Shown in pieces: positions 6,373 through 14,587 of a DNA stretch of 14,587 nt (its first letter is position 1; the number at the start of each line of letters is the position of its first letter). The notes beneath the pieces are model-generated. The model was not told the DNA's origin. It made no database searches and saw only the letters and a program-made list of their open reading frames with translations. A program made the translations under genes and the position numbers. The stretch spans positions 1 through 14,587 of the forward strand of contig CAMYOP010000035.1 of the NCBI GenBank assembly GCA_947260045.1. The letters run 5' to 3'. The DNA is from an uncultured Desulfobulbaceae bacterium. GTDB lineage: Bacteria > Desulfobacterota > Desulfobulbia > Desulfobulbales > Desulfobulbaceae.

Positions 6373-7341
6373 TTAATAGCTCAGCCCGACTCGATCACGG
6401 ACTTGTTCAAGGGTTATGTTCGCTTTTGCCCGGGCTTTTGCGGCTCCCTTATGCAGGATTTCTTTTAAATAATCCTGGTTTTGCAGGTATTCTTTTTTCT
6501 TCTCTCGGGCATCAGTGAAATAGTCACGGATTAGTTCAAACAGCTCTTGTTTGATGTAGCCATAGGCAGCGCCACCATTTATATAAAGATTACGGATCTC
6601 CTGAAGACGATCAGGCTGGGCAAAAAGTTTTAAAAGGGCGTACAGGTTACAAGTGTCAGGATCTTTTGGGTCTTCAACAGGTGTTGAGTCGGTCTGGATG
6701 GACATAACTCTTTTTCGTAATGGTTTATCATCAAGAAAAATAGGAATTGTGTTTCCATAGGACTTAGACATTTTCATACCATCAACACCAGGAACAATAG
6801 CGGTGGTTTCACTTATTGCTGGTTCTGGAATGTTGAAGGTTTCACCAAAGGTATTATTGAATTTGATGGCAATGTCCCGGGCGACTTCAAGATGTTGTTT
6901 TTGGTCTTTACCAACGGGAACTATGTCAGACTGAAATAATAGGATATCAGCGGCCATTAACACTGGATAGGCAAAGAGACCGTGATTTGCATGGATACCT
7001 TTAGCAACCTTGTCCTTATAGGAGTGGCATCGCTCGAGAAGACCCATTGGTGTCTGAGTTGAGAGTATCCACATGAGTTCGCATACTTCTGGAATGTCAG
7101 ATTGGACCCAGAAGGTGCATCGTTCAGGGTCGAGGCCAAGGGCCAGAAAGTCTGCGGCTGCCTCAAGTGTGCCCTGACTCAAGCGTTCCTTGTCTTGAAC
7201 GGAAGTAAGGGCGTGCAGATCCACGATAAAGACATAGAGGTCAGCATGTTCCATGTAATCAATCATGGTCTTCATCATGCCAAAATAGTTGCCAATATGG
7301 AGTTGACCGGAGGGCTGGATTCCAGATAGAACGCGTTTCAT
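6373..7341 (-). CDS. trpS: Tryptophan--tRNA ligase
   Basis: This class I aminoacyl-tRNA synthetase charges tRNA-Trp with tryptophan at the expense of ATP. With the ATG at 7341 it is 322 aa, close to the family's usual length. The start MKRVLSGIQPSGQLHIGNYFG is the canonical N-terminus. The HIGH-equivalent HIGN is at residues 15-18 and the KMSKS loop is complete at 190-194. GxDQxxH (GKDQKQH, 144-150) is also typical. An in-frame GTG at 7470 would add 43 residues but lies inside the dnaK terminator, so it is rejected. AAGGA lies about 10 nt before the ATG. The gene is separated from dnaK by that terminator and so is probably transcribed on its own, though I see only weak promoter candidates in the gap. 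Confidence 0.97.
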   Translation of the reverse strand: MKRVLSGIQPSGQLHIGNYFGMMKTMIDYMEHADLYVFIVDLHALTSVQDKERLSQGTLEAAADFLALGLDPERCTFWVQSDIPEVCELMWILSTQTPMGLLERCHSYKDKVAKGIHANHGLFAYPVLMAADILLFQSDIVPVGKDQKQHLEVARDIAIKFNNTFGETFNIPEPAISETTAIVPGVDGMKMSKSYGNTIPIFLDDKPLRKRVMSIQTDSTPVEDPKDPDTCNLYALLKLFAQPDRLQEIRNLYINGGAAYGYIKQELFELIRDYFTDAREKKKEYLQNQDYLKEILHKGAAKARAKANITLEQVRDRVGLSY

Positions 7342-7429
7342 CTCAATTCGATCCTTTTTGATTGCAGAAAAATAGCTTGTTGAATGTATTATTGTCGTAT
7401 TTTTTATGATGCAAAGATGTGATGTATAC

Positions 7430-7480
7430 TGCAAAAAAATAAAAAAGGGGAGTGCAGAATTATCTTCCACACTCCCCTTG
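7430..7480 (-). terminator. Rho-independent terminator after dnaK
   Basis: On the - strand AAGGGGAGTG (7479-7470 side) pairs with CACTCCCCTT (7454-7445 side), a perfect 8-bp GC-rich stem plus two A-T pairs with a 15-nt loop. It is followed by TTTTTTATTTTTTT down to about 7433. It lies 25 bp after the dnaK stop and ends the grpE-dnaK transcript. The + strand has no T-run after the stem, so it works on the - strand. Confidence 0.92.
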
Positions 7481-7504
7481 GGTAAATGAACCGATTTGTA
7501 GGGC

Positions 7505-9430
7505 TTATTTTACTTCTTCAAAATCAGCATCTACGACATCGTCATCATCTTTTTTATCACTACCAGCGTTGGCATTTCCGTTTGCTTCAGGTCCTGCAGC
7601 ACCAGCATCACCCTGTTGGCCCTGAGATGCTTGAGCATACATCAGTTCCGCCAGTTTGTGTGAAGCCTGGGTTAAGCTTTCAACTGCTGCCTTGATTTTT
7701 TCAACATCATCGCCCTCAAGAGCTGTTTTGAGGGAGGCAATTTCAGCTTCAACAGCTGATTTAGTAGCTTCGTCTACTTTATCATCAAGCTCTTTGAGCG
7801 TTTTTTCGGTCATATGAATCATGGAGTCGCCTTGATTTTTGGCTTCTACCAGGTCTTTACGCTTTTTGTCATCTTCGGCATGCAGTTCCGCATCTTTTTG
7901 CATTCTATCAATTTCTTCTTCAGTCAATCCGCTTGATGCGGTTATGCGAATGGATTGCTCCTTGCCTGTTCCCAGGTCTTTGGCGGAAACATGCAGGATG
8001 CCGTTTGCGTCCAGGTCAAAGGTCACCTCAATTTGAGGTACACCGCGCGGGGCAGCAGGGATATCTGATAGTTCAAATCGACCAATGGTTTTATTATTGG
8101 CAGACATTTCCCGTTCACCCTGGAGTACATGAATGGATACCGCTGGCTGGTTTTCAGCAGCCGTTGAGAAAACCTGACTCTTTTTGGTTGGTACGGTCGT
8201 GTTCTTTTCAATCAGTTTTGTGAAAACACCACCGAGTGTTTCAATTCCTAGAGAAAGTGGCGTAACATCAAGCAACAGGACGTCTTTAACGTCGCCTCTA
8301 AGTACACCACCCTGAATTGCAGCGCCAACAGCAACAACTTCATCAGGGTTTACACCTTTATGGGGATCTTTGCCAAAGATGGACTTAACTTTTTCCTGTA
8401 CTTTCGGCATCCGAATCATGCCACCAACGAGGATAACCTCATCGATTTCAGAAGGTGAAATTCCTGCATCCTTAAGTGCTGTTAAACAAGGACCTTCACA
8501 ACGATTAATCAGGTCTTCCACCAAGCTTTCCAGTTTTGCCCGGGTCAGTTTGATATTGAGATGTTTTGGTCCGGAAGCATCAGCTGTGATGAAAGGGAGA
8601 TTAATATCTGTTTCCTTAACTGTGGAAAGTTCTTTTTTGGCTTTTTCAGCCTCTTCCTTCAGTCTCTGCAGGGCCATGTTGTCAGTGCGAAGGTCGATGC
8701 CCTGTTCGCGTTTGAATTCATCGGCCAGCCAGTTAACGATGCGCATGTCAAAATCCTCACCACCGAGGAAGGTGTCACCGTTTGTTGACTTAACTTCAAA
8801 TACGCCATCTCCGATTTCCAGAATAGAGATATCAAAAGTACCGCCACCAAGGTCAAAGACGGCGATTTTTTCTTCACCTTTCTTATCCAGGCCATAGGCA
8901 AGGGATGCCGCAGTTGGCTCGTTGATGATGCGCTGGACGTTCAAACCTGCAATTTTGCCTGCATCTTTTGTGGCCTGACGCTGGGCGTCGTTAAAGTAGG
9001 CCGGTACAGTTACAACAGCATCAGTAACAGTTTCGCCGAGATATTCTTCAGCGGTCTGTTTCATTTTGGTCAAGATCATTGCTGAGATTTCAGCAGGACT
9101 GTAGGTTTTGCCATCGACTTCTACTGCAGCATCACCATTAACTCCTTCAACAATTTTAAAAGGACTTACTTCAATGGATTTTTTTACTTCAGCGTCTGTG
9201 AATTTACGGCCAACAAGGCGCTTGATTGCAAATAAAGTTTTGGTTGGGTTGGTGACGGCTTGACGCTTGGCAACCTGACCTACGAGTCGTTCGCCGTTAT
9301 CTGAAAACGCTACGATTGAAGGTGTAGTTCTATTTCCTTCTGTATTTTCAATTACCTTCGGTTCGCCGCCTTCCATAATGGCAACACATGAGTTGGTTGT
9401 ACCAAGATCAATTCCGATTATCTTTCCCAT
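7505..9430 (-). CDS. dnaK: Molecular chaperone DnaK (Hsp70)
   Basis: This is an ATP-dependent chaperone that binds exposed hydrophobic segments of client proteins. GrpE is its nucleotide-exchange factor, and DnaJ (not in view) its co-chaperone. The protein is 641 aa, full length. It begins MGKIIGIDLGTTNSCVA (phosphate-1 signature). IFDLGGGTFD-like AVFDLGGGTFDISI lies near residues 190-205 and VGGMIRMPKVQ near 340. The linker DVLLLDVTPLSLG separates the ATPase from the substrate-binding domain. A Gln/Gly/Ala-rich lid tail ends in DDDVVDADFEEVK, the standard bacterial C-terminus. An AAGGAG site precedes the ATG. It lies 141 bp after grpE in the same direction and ends at a strong terminator. 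A possible internal promoter in the gap (TTGACA at 9534-9529) has a poor -10 box. Confidence 0.98.
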   Translation of the reverse strand: MGKIIGIDLGTTNSCVAIMEGGEPKVIENTEGNRTTPSIVAFSDNGERLVGQVAKRQAVTNPTKTLFAIKRLVGRKFTDAEVKKSIEVSPFKIVEGVNGDAAVEVDGKTYSPAEISAMILTKMKQTAEEYLGETVTDAVVTVPAYFNDAQRQATKDAGKIAGLNVQRIINEPTAASLAYGLDKKGEEKIAVFDLGGGTFDISILEIGDGVFEVKSTNGDTFLGGEDFDMRIVNWLADEFKREQGIDLRTDNMALQRLKEEAEKAKKELSTVKETDINLPFITADASGPKHLNIKLTRAKLESLVEDLINRCEGPCLTALKDAGISPSEIDEVILVGGMIRMPKVQEKVKSIFGKDPHKGVNPDEVVAVGAAIQGGVLRGDVKDVLLLDVTPLSLGIETLGGVFTKLIEKNTTVPTKKSQVFSTAAENQPAVSIHVLQGEREMSANNKTIGRFELSDIPAAPRGVPQIEVTFDLDANGILHVSAKDLGTGKEQSIRITASSGLTEEEIDRMQKDAELHAEDDKKRKDLVEAKNQGDSMIHMTEKTLKELDDKVDEATKSAVEAEIASLKTALEGDDVEKIKAAVESLTQASHKLAELMYAQASQGQQGDAGAAGPEANGNANAGSDKKDDDDVVDADFEEVK

Positions 9431-9571
9431 GGTGATATTCTCCTTCTTTCCTTATTCCATCAGTATGTTGTACTGGTATTATTGTATTAGCTGATCCGCC
9501 TCATTTACAATGCGCATGAATTGGATGTTGTCAAGATGAGTCTATAGTCTCTCTTCAAATTTTGAGCTCTA

Positions 9572-10153
9572 TTACGATGAGCCGCCTGAAACAATTACCT
9601 TTGCCGGACGTAACAAACGGTCCTTGAACATGTACCCTTTGACAAACTCTCTGAGAACATGATTAGTAGGGACCTCGTCACTGGGCTCCATGGTTAGAGC
9701 TTCCTGCAGGTTGGGATCAAATTCTTCACCAATGCAGCTTAGCTGACTTACTTCAAATTTCTCCAGTGTGGATAAAAGAGCTTTTTGGGTCAGCTCCACA
9801 CCTTCAATCAACCCGGTAAGTTTCTTTTCTGAATCTTCCGTATCGTTGGTTCCCTGCTCAAGAGCACGTTCAAGATTATCCAGAGTATTAAGAAGTTCAC
9901 GAAGAATATTTTCACCTGCATATTTGAGAATATTTTCGCGTTCTTTTTCTATTCTTTTTTTGAAATTTTCCGACTCGGCTGCAATTCGCAGCACTTTATC
10001 ATGAGCTTCGTCAAGCTCTTGCTGAAGGGTTGCAATTTGGTCTTCTGCAGTTACTTCCTGCCCATTCATTTCATTTTCATCCATTTCAGCAGATTCTTCC
10101 ATGTCTTCCTGCTCGCTGACAAAATCCTGGCTTTTTTGGTTTTTTTCTCCCAT
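9572..10153 (-). CDS. grpE: Nucleotide exchange factor GrpE
   Basis: GrpE drives ADP release from DnaK. The protein is 193 aa. It has an acidic N-terminus rich in Glu/Asp (residues 1-40), then a long coiled-coil helix (about 40-100: IATLQQELDEAHDKVLRIAA, SENFKKRIEKERE). The C-terminal beta domain ends in the family signature, seen here as VKGYMFKDRLLRPAKVIVS. The ribosome-binding site AAGGAG lies just before the ATG at 10153. The usual neighbour hrcA is not upstream; an aminotransferase gene in the same direction is, 333 bp away. A promoter with a leader of about 140 nt is predicted in that gap. Together with dnaK it forms a two-gene chaperone unit. Confidence 0.96.
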   Translation of the reverse strand: MGEKNQKSQDFVSEQEDMEESAEMDENEMNGQEVTAEDQIATLQQELDEAHDKVLRIAAESENFKKRIEKERENILKYAGENILRELLNTLDNLERALEQGTNDTEDSEKKLTGLIEGVELTQKALLSTLEKFEVSQLSCIGEEFDPNLQEALTMEPSDEVPTNHVLREFVKGYMFKDRLLRPAKVIVSGGSS

Positions 10154-10486
10154 TATATCTCCTTGAAAAGTATATCATTTCCGTATTTTTTCACCACTTG
10201 GGGGACGGAACAATTCACAAATATTGCAGCCTGGGTGATTCTATAAAAATTGCATATCACCACCGAGCAGATTGATTCCAGCAGATAACAATCTGGACGA
10301 ACAATAAGTCCACCATATAGGCATGTCAAGGGAGGGAATTTTGAAAGATGAAGAAGTTTACAGCTGAAAGTTGTCTACTTCTGGAAAGGTGAATCTTTCA
10401 GCAGGAACTGAAGTGTTGTTTCAATTCCAACTGAAAGGGTCAATATGGAGAACAGTTGATAAAAGTCAGGCTATCAACAGTTGGTA
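10154..10486. other. 333-bp intergenic region between the aminotransferase and grpE
   Basis: No ORF with a ribosome-binding site is seen here. The region holds the predicted grpE promoter (10329-10301). It also has a 6-bp stem (GGTGAT/ATCACC, 10234-10239 and 10256-10261) in the grpE leader, an 8-bp inverted repeat (GCTGAAAG/CTTTCAGC, 10363-10370 and 10395-10402), and a 7-bp stem (GTTGATA/TATCAAC, 10455-10461 and 10472-10478) just after the aminotransferase stop. That last stem has no T-run after it. There is no CIRCE operator (TTAGCACTC-N9-GAGTGCTAA). Confidence 0.7.
10301..10329 (-). promoter_or_regulatory. Sigma70-like promoter of grpE-dnaK
   Basis: On the - strand a perfect TTGACA (10329-10324), a 17-nt spacer and TATTGT (10306-10301, 4 of 6) are found. 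Transcription would start near 10294, leaving a leader of about 140 nt before the grpE ATG. No sigma32-type pair (CTTGAA with CCCCAT) was found in the gap. Confidence 0.55.
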
Positions 10487-11797
10487 TCAGGAAGAATGTA
10501 AATACTGGTCTATACCGCTTGCTATGGTTTTAAAAATTTTGGTAAATATCTCTTCATCACGTTCAAGCAAGGTTATTCGAAATCCTTGCAAATCTGTTGC
10601 AAATGACGAAAGGGGGACAACGCAGACACCTGTTGATGCCAGTAGATAATAAACAAAGCGTTTGTCCAGGGAAACATTTGGTCCTGAAACCAGCTCTTGT
10701 ATGGTTTTTCGGACCTCATCATTTTCAATTGGTAGAGTTTGCGAGTGATTGAGAAGGCCGTCATGAAATGCTGCGCTCATATAAAAAGCACCGTTGGTGC
10801 GATTAACAAGCAAACCTTTTACATCTTTCAGGATATCGTAGGCGATGTTGGAAAATTTTTCGTATCGCCTGATTCTTTCCTCAAGATATCCCTGATATTT
10901 GGGATGTCCAACTATTTTGGGAAGTACCTGCTGGGGCAGGGTGGTGGAGCAAACCTCTACCATTTTTGCATTCAAAATAGAGTTGACATATTTTTCAAAC
11001 ATGGGATCGAGGTGACCATTATAGACCTCTATCCAGCCACAACGACCACCAGGCCAGGGCATTTCCTTGGAAATACCACGCATGCACAAGGCAGGTACTT
11101 TATCACCAATTATTTTGCACAGAGGAGTGGAGATAGTATCGTTGTAGGTAATATTTTGATACACTTCGTCACAGATGATGAACAAGTCGTTTTTTTCGGC
11201 AAGTTCAACTATTTTGCGTAGTATTTCTTCCGGATAGACCGCCCCTGTGGGATTGTCTGGGTTGATAATCAAAATCCCGGCAACAGCAGGATTGTATTTG
11301 ATATGATTTTCTATATCTTCAATATCCGGGTACCAGAAATGGTTCGGGTCAAGAATATAGGTGACGGGATGGGTTCCGGCATGGGCCGCTTCTGCTGATG
11401 AGTGAGTTGTGTAGCTTGGAGTGGGAACAATAACCCTGGCGGTACGCTTTAAAAACCCAAAGACCTTGGAGATTGCATCGCCCAGCCCATTGAAAAAAAT
11501 AATATCTTCAGGAGAAATCTGGGTGCCACCCATTGCATTTGTTTCTGCAGCAATAAATTCCCTGGTTGCAAGAACTCCTTTTGTCGGGCTGTAGCCGTAC
11601 GTGGCGTCATCATTGGCCGCTTCTGCTACAATCTCTTTCATCCAGTCGGGAATTTTTTCACCCTTGGCAATGGGATCACCTATGTTTTCCCAATTTACCT
11701 GGACGCCAAGACTCTGTAGTTTCATACCAACATTAACAATGTTGCGAATCTCGTATGTTAATTCACCTGCGCCTATGTGAACAATATCAGTGCGCAT
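10487..11797 (-). CDS. PLP-dependent class I/II aminotransferase (alanine/aspartate aminotransferase-like)
   Basis: This is a fold-type I pyridoxal-phosphate enzyme that moves amino groups between amino acids and 2-oxo acids, probably with glutamate/2-oxoglutarate as one pair. It is 436 aa. The cofactor-site residues are visible: N182 in INPDNPTG, D210 and Y213 in CDEVYQN, and the Schiff-base lysine K244 in GISKEMPWPGGRCGW, with R252 as the phosphate-binding Arg. FRITLL near the C-terminus carries the likely carboxylate-binding Arg. GGGAG lies 7 nt before the ATG. The opening MRTDIVHIGAGELTYEIR and the SKEMPWPGGR region resemble AlaA-like or archaeal-type alanine aminotransferases. The exact substrate cannot be read from the sequence, so I give no symbol. 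A weak promoter lies in the 82-bp gap upstream. Confidence 0.9.
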   Translation of the reverse strand: MRTDIVHIGAGELTYEIRNIVNVGMKLQSLGVQVNWENIGDPIAKGEKIPDWMKEIVAEAANDDATYGYSPTKGVLATREFIAAETNAMGGTQISPEDIIFFNGLGDAISKVFGFLKRTARVIVPTPSYTTHSSAEAAHAGTHPVTYILDPNHFWYPDIEDIENHIKYNPAVAGILIINPDNPTGAVYPEEILRKIVELAEKNDLFIICDEVYQNITYNDTISTPLCKIIGDKVPALCMRGISKEMPWPGGRCGWIEVYNGHLDPMFEKYVNSILNAKMVEVCSTTLPQQVLPKIVGHPKYQGYLEERIRRYEKFSNIAYDILKDVKGLLVNRTNGAFYMSAAFHDGLLNHSQTLPIENDEVRKTIQELVSGPNVSLDKRFVYYLLASTGVCVVPLSSFATDLQGFRITLLERDEEIFTKIFKTIASGIDQYLHSS

Positions 11798-11842
11798 TTA
11801 AAGTACTCCCTGTTTTTTCGTTCATTCAAAGATAAATTAGGG

Positions 11843-11871
11843 CTCTTACCACAGCATGGTTTGAGAGTCAA
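11843..11871 (-). promoter_or_regulatory. Possible weak promoter of the aminotransferase gene
   Basis: TTGACT (11871-11866, 5 of 6) with a 17-nt spacer and TAAGAG (11848-11843, only 3 of 6) lies 46 bp or more before the ATG at 11797. The same bases can fold into an imperfect hairpin (ACCA/TGGT core), so the site is uncertain. Confidence 0.3.
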
Positions 11872-11879
11872 TAAGACGG

Positions 11880-14531
11880 TTAGAATTTTTTTGCAGAAGA
11901 GAGAAGCTCGCAGGCATCATTAGAGTGCATGGGACGGCCCAGGAGAAAACCCTGGCCCTGGTCACATTGATGTTTTTTTAGGAAGTCGGTTTGGGCCTGG
12001 TTTTCTATTCCTTCAGCAAGAACAGTAATCCCCATACCGTACGCCATAACTATAATAATTGATATAATCTGTTCGGTTTTTTTGTCCTCACCTATATTAC
12101 GGATGAGAGAGTGGTCTATCTTGAGTCGGTTCACTGGAAAGTGTTTGAGATATTCAAGGTCTGCACTGCCTGTACCAAAATTGTCAACTGCTATGCGAAT
12201 ACCAAACATTGATAGTTTGTCCAGGCCATAGATAATCTCTTCAACTTCTGAATTTAATGCAGTTTCGGACATTTCTATTTCGATAAGCTCAGACGGAATA
12301 CCATGTTCCTGGACTAGTTGGGAAAGCATAGGGATAAAACCGGGATTCATTATCTGCTGAAATGAGATATTTACAGTTATAGGTAAAACTTCATGGCCTG
12401 CAAGTCGCCAGACTTCAATTTGGGTGCAGATTTCTTCCAGGACCCATTTGCCAAGTGGAATGATAAGTTCCTGCTCTTCGGCCAGATATATAAAATCATT
12501 TGGCGCTATAATGCCTTCGTCGGGATTGTTCCAACGCAAAAGGGCCTCAAATCCTACCAGCTGGTCAGTATGTAGATCATATTGCGGCTGGTATTCTACG
12601 AAAAATTGCTCCTGTTGGAGTGCTGTTTCCAGTTGATTATCAAGAAGGGGTATAGCGTGGTTGTCAGGGTTCATCTCAGCGCTGTAAAACTGGTAATTAT
12701 CACGTCCTTTGTTTTTCGCTTGATAGAGGGCAATGTCGGCGCATTTTATGACATAGTCCATATCGTCTGAATCGTGTGGGTAGATGCCAATGCCTATACT
12801 TGCAGAAATATACAGCTCATGACTGCCGATGATGATTGTGTTTCTCAGGGAGCTGAGGATTTTGCTAGCCACTCCTGCAACGTCATTTGGATCTGATATC
12901 TCATCTAAGAGAAAAACAAATTCATCTCCTCCAATCCGTCCTACTGTGTCACTCCTGCGACATTGGTTTTCCATTCTGAGGGCTACTTCTTTAAGAAGTT
13001 CATCACCGATATCATGCCCCATTGTATCGTTTATCAACTTAAATCTATCAAGGTCAAGAAAGAGTACAGCCACCAGAGTTTCGTTACGGTCTGCTTTGGT
13101 AATGGATCGTTCCAGTCTGTCGTGAAATAATAGTCTGTTTGGGAGCCCGGTCAAGGTATCGTGATGAGCAAGCCTGTATAAGCGTGATTTACTTTCTCGA
13201 AGGGCATCTTCGGTTCTCAATCTTTCGGTAATGTCACGGGCAACTTCAATAATTCCAGACAACTTACCGTCCATTGTCCGAAGAGGAGAAATCTCCAATT
13301 CGAAAGTATTGTTGATGGAGTTGCCATGATAGGGATTGTGCTCAAGGGTTACAGCTTCTCCTTTTTCCTGGATGTATTTAATTGGGCAGGGAAAACGTAT
13401 ATCAGTGCAAGGTGTCTTGGCGGAATGAAACAGTTCGTAACATTTTTTCTTTTGCGCCTGTTCGGAATCAATTTTCATAATCTGTGATGCCGCAGCGTTT
13501 ATAAGAAGGATATTATAATCCAGATCAATTGCCATGACAGGATCAGCTGCACCATCGATTATAGACTGCAATAATTTCCGTTCGCCCTGTACCGTATCAT
13601 GGAGTTGTTTTTCGATAAGTTTGAGGGCTTCATCTCTTTCTTTGTGCTTGGTAATATCCTGATGAGTTCCAGTCATACGAACTGGCATTTGATGTTCATC
13701 GCGCTCTACCACCCGACCCTTATCAAGCCACCAGCGCCAGATTCCCTCCTTTCCTTTAATTCGGTATTCAATTTGGTATTCTTCTGTTTTTCCAGCCAGG
13801 TGTTCGGTGATGCTTGAGACAACTGTTTCTCTGTCATCGGGATGGATCAGGCCTTCCCAGAGGGCCACACTGTTATTATCTTTGAGATCTCGATAATTAA
13901 GACGGCGATGGGTGTCTGGTCTGGTGTGCACTATTTCGTTTTTTATATCCCAGTCCCAGAGACCGGCATCGGAAGCATCAAGGGCTAATTCGTAGCGCTC
14001 TTCCCTTTTAGTACTCTCTACCATGCTGATAAGTTTATGCAAGGCTGTGCTTATGCTTTGGGCTAGAAGAGAGAGTTCCTTAAGTTCAGGAGTTCCAACA
14101 GGTTCTTTGGGCTCTGGTCGAATAATAATAAATCCAATGAGGTCTGGTCGGACTCGGAGGGGAATTGTTATGGGGGCGGTCTTAATTTTTTTACTGGCAG
14201 TACAATCAGGGCATGGACAATCATGATAGAGTCTGGCTTCGAGAGTTTTCTGGTTCAAAACGAATTGGCAGCAGTCAGGAATAATGTGTTTTTTCAATTG
14301 GGCCCTGATTGCTGAAAAACGCTCACCAAGGCCTGCTTCTGCCGTAATGCGACTCCCGGATTCTTTTTCAATTAAAAGCAACCAGGCACTCTGGTTAATG
14401 GAATTATTGATGAGTTCGTCGCAGATGGCTTGGAGAAGAACAGGCAAATCATTTTCTGCCAGCAAACGCCTGTAAATGGCGATGGTCGATGGTAGGAGTA
14501 ATTGGAGACGATCGGAACGGCTTGATTTCAT
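11880..14531 (-). CDS. GAF-PAS-PAS-GGDEF-EAL cyclic-di-GMP signalling protein
   Basis: This is a cytoplasmic, 883-aa protein with both diguanylate cyclase and phosphodiesterase domains and no transmembrane segment. Domains in order: GAF-like (about 20-165) with a Cys cluster CPCPDC (105-110) and Cys87-88; PAS (about 180-296, ending TGTHQDIT); a second PAS (about 320-435) with cysteines at 364, 375 and 382; GGDEF (about 450-615), with intact GGDEF at 534-538 and an RRSD inhibitory site at 525-528; and EAL (about 630-875). EAL residues: EAL 662-664, N721, E753 and E756 (EMSE), K804, E840, Q860 in DQGQG. The DDFGTG motif is DNFGTG (783-788). The start is fixed by an in-frame TAG 9 nt upstream of the ATG; no clear ribosome-binding site is seen. 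The cyclase should be active. Phosphodiesterase activity is uncertain because of Asn784. Confidence 0.93.
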   Translation of the reverse strand: MKSSRSDRLQLLLPSTIAIYRRLLAENDLPVLLQAICDELINNSINQSAWLLLIEKESGSRITAEAGLGERFSAIRAQLKKHIIPDCCQFVLNQKTLEARLYHDCPCPDCTASKKIKTAPITIPLRVRPDLIGFIIIRPEPKEPVGTPELKELSLLAQSISTALHKLISMVESTKREERYELALDASDAGLWDWDIKNEIVHTRPDTHRRLNYRDLKDNNSVALWEGLIHPDDRETVVSSITEHLAGKTEEYQIEYRIKGKEGIWRWWLDKGRVVERDEHQMPVRMTGTHQDITKHKERDEALKLIEKQLHDTVQGERKLLQSIIDGAADPVMAIDLDYNILLINAAASQIMKIDSEQAQKKKCYELFHSAKTPCTDIRFPCPIKYIQEKGEAVTLEHNPYHGNSINNTFELEISPLRTMDGKLSGIIEVARDITERLRTEDALRESKSRLYRLAHHDTLTGLPNRLLFHDRLERSITKADRNETLVAVLFLDLDRFKLINDTMGHDIGDELLKEVALRMENQCRRSDTVGRIGGDEFVFLLDEISDPNDVAGVASKILSSLRNTIIIGSHELYISASIGIGIYPHDSDDMDYVIKCADIALYQAKNKGRDNYQFYSAEMNPDNHAIPLLDNQLETALQQEQFFVEYQPQYDLHTDQLVGFEALLRWNNPDEGIIAPNDFIYLAEEQELIIPLGKWVLEEICTQIEVWRLAGHEVLPITVNISFQQIMNPGFIPMLSQLVQEHGIPSELIEIEMSETALNSEVEEIIYGLDKLSMFGIRIAVDNFGTGSADLEYLKHFPVNRLKIDHSLIRNIGEDKKTEQIISIIIVMAYGMGITVLAEGIENQAQTDFLKKHQCDQGQGFLLGRPMHSNDACELLSSAKKF

Positions 14532-14587
14532 GTCAGTCTATAGTTTTTCATAAGTTTTTAATTTGTTGAGTAGGGTTTTCCTGGTTA

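Noticed and set aside
6373..7470. Longer trpS frame starting at GTG (7470)
   Set aside because: The start lies inside the dnaK terminator stem, and the extra 43 residues are not part of the family. MKRVLSGIQPSG is the canonical N-terminus.
8370..8897. 175-aa + strand ORF inside dnaK
   Set aside because: It is a shadow of the highly conserved dnaK coding frame, with no ribosome-binding site or recognisable domain.
9504..9534. Internal dnaK promoter (TTGACA at 9534-9529)
   Set aside because: The best -10 candidate, TGTAAA, is 19 nt away, and the 17-nt position reads ATTGTA. The match is too weak to list.
10455..10478. GTTGATA/TATCAAC stem after the aminotransferase as a terminator
   Set aside because: It has only seven A-T-rich pairs and no T-run after it on the - strand.

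Overview
The window looks like chromosomal core sequence from an anaerobic member of the Desulfobacterota (old Deltaproteobacteria), perhaps near the Desulfobulbales. This is inferred from gene types only: a split, ferredoxin-bearing 'archaeal-type' glutamate synthase, PAS sensors with cysteine motifs, and a moderate-GC, AT-rich intergenic style. I see no phage, plasmid, transposase, CRISPR or RNA genes.

Layout. Positions 1-2744 (+ strand) hold the 3' part of the glutamate synthase FMN-domain gene, cut by the window edge, then a second gene for the GXGXG domain. Both carry 4Fe-4S ferredoxin motifs. A terminator-like hairpin overlaps the stop codon at 2741-2770. Everything after that is on the - strand. 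Read in the direction of transcription from the right: a GAF-PAS-PAS-GGDEF-EAL cyclic-di-GMP protein (14531-11880); a class I/II aminotransferase (11797-10487); grpE (10153-9572) and dnaK (9430-7505), ending in a strong terminator; trpS (7341-6373); a 216-bp gap with a 79-bp imperfect palindrome; a PAS sensor histidine kinase with a 3' frameshift (6156-4940); a tight tatB-tatC-ogt operon with a good sigma70-like promoter (4788-3109); and a small Pro/Gly-rich protein with its own promoter (3034-2762), which converges on the glutamate synthase genes.

How the genes work together. This is mostly housekeeping: ammonium assimilation (glutamate synthase) and amino-group transfer (aminotransferase), tryptophan charging, protein folding (GrpE/DnaK), folded-protein export (Tat) and alkylation repair (Ogt). 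Two cytoplasmic signalling proteins are interspersed, both with cysteine-rich sensory domains.

Most worth checking: (1) the histidine kinase ORF stops early, but its missing ATP-binding glycine box and C-terminus are fully readable in the -1 frame right after an A5G run; (2) the EAL domain has Asn in place of the second Asp of the DDFGTG metal-binding motif; (3) the palindromic element between trpS and the kinase; (4) grpE-dnaK lacks hrcA, dnaJ and any CIRCE operator, but has a sigma70-like promoter with a leader of about 140 nt; (5) the unrecognised 90-aa protein, whose promoter overlaps the ogt stop codon. I did not find a clearly novel multi-gene system.
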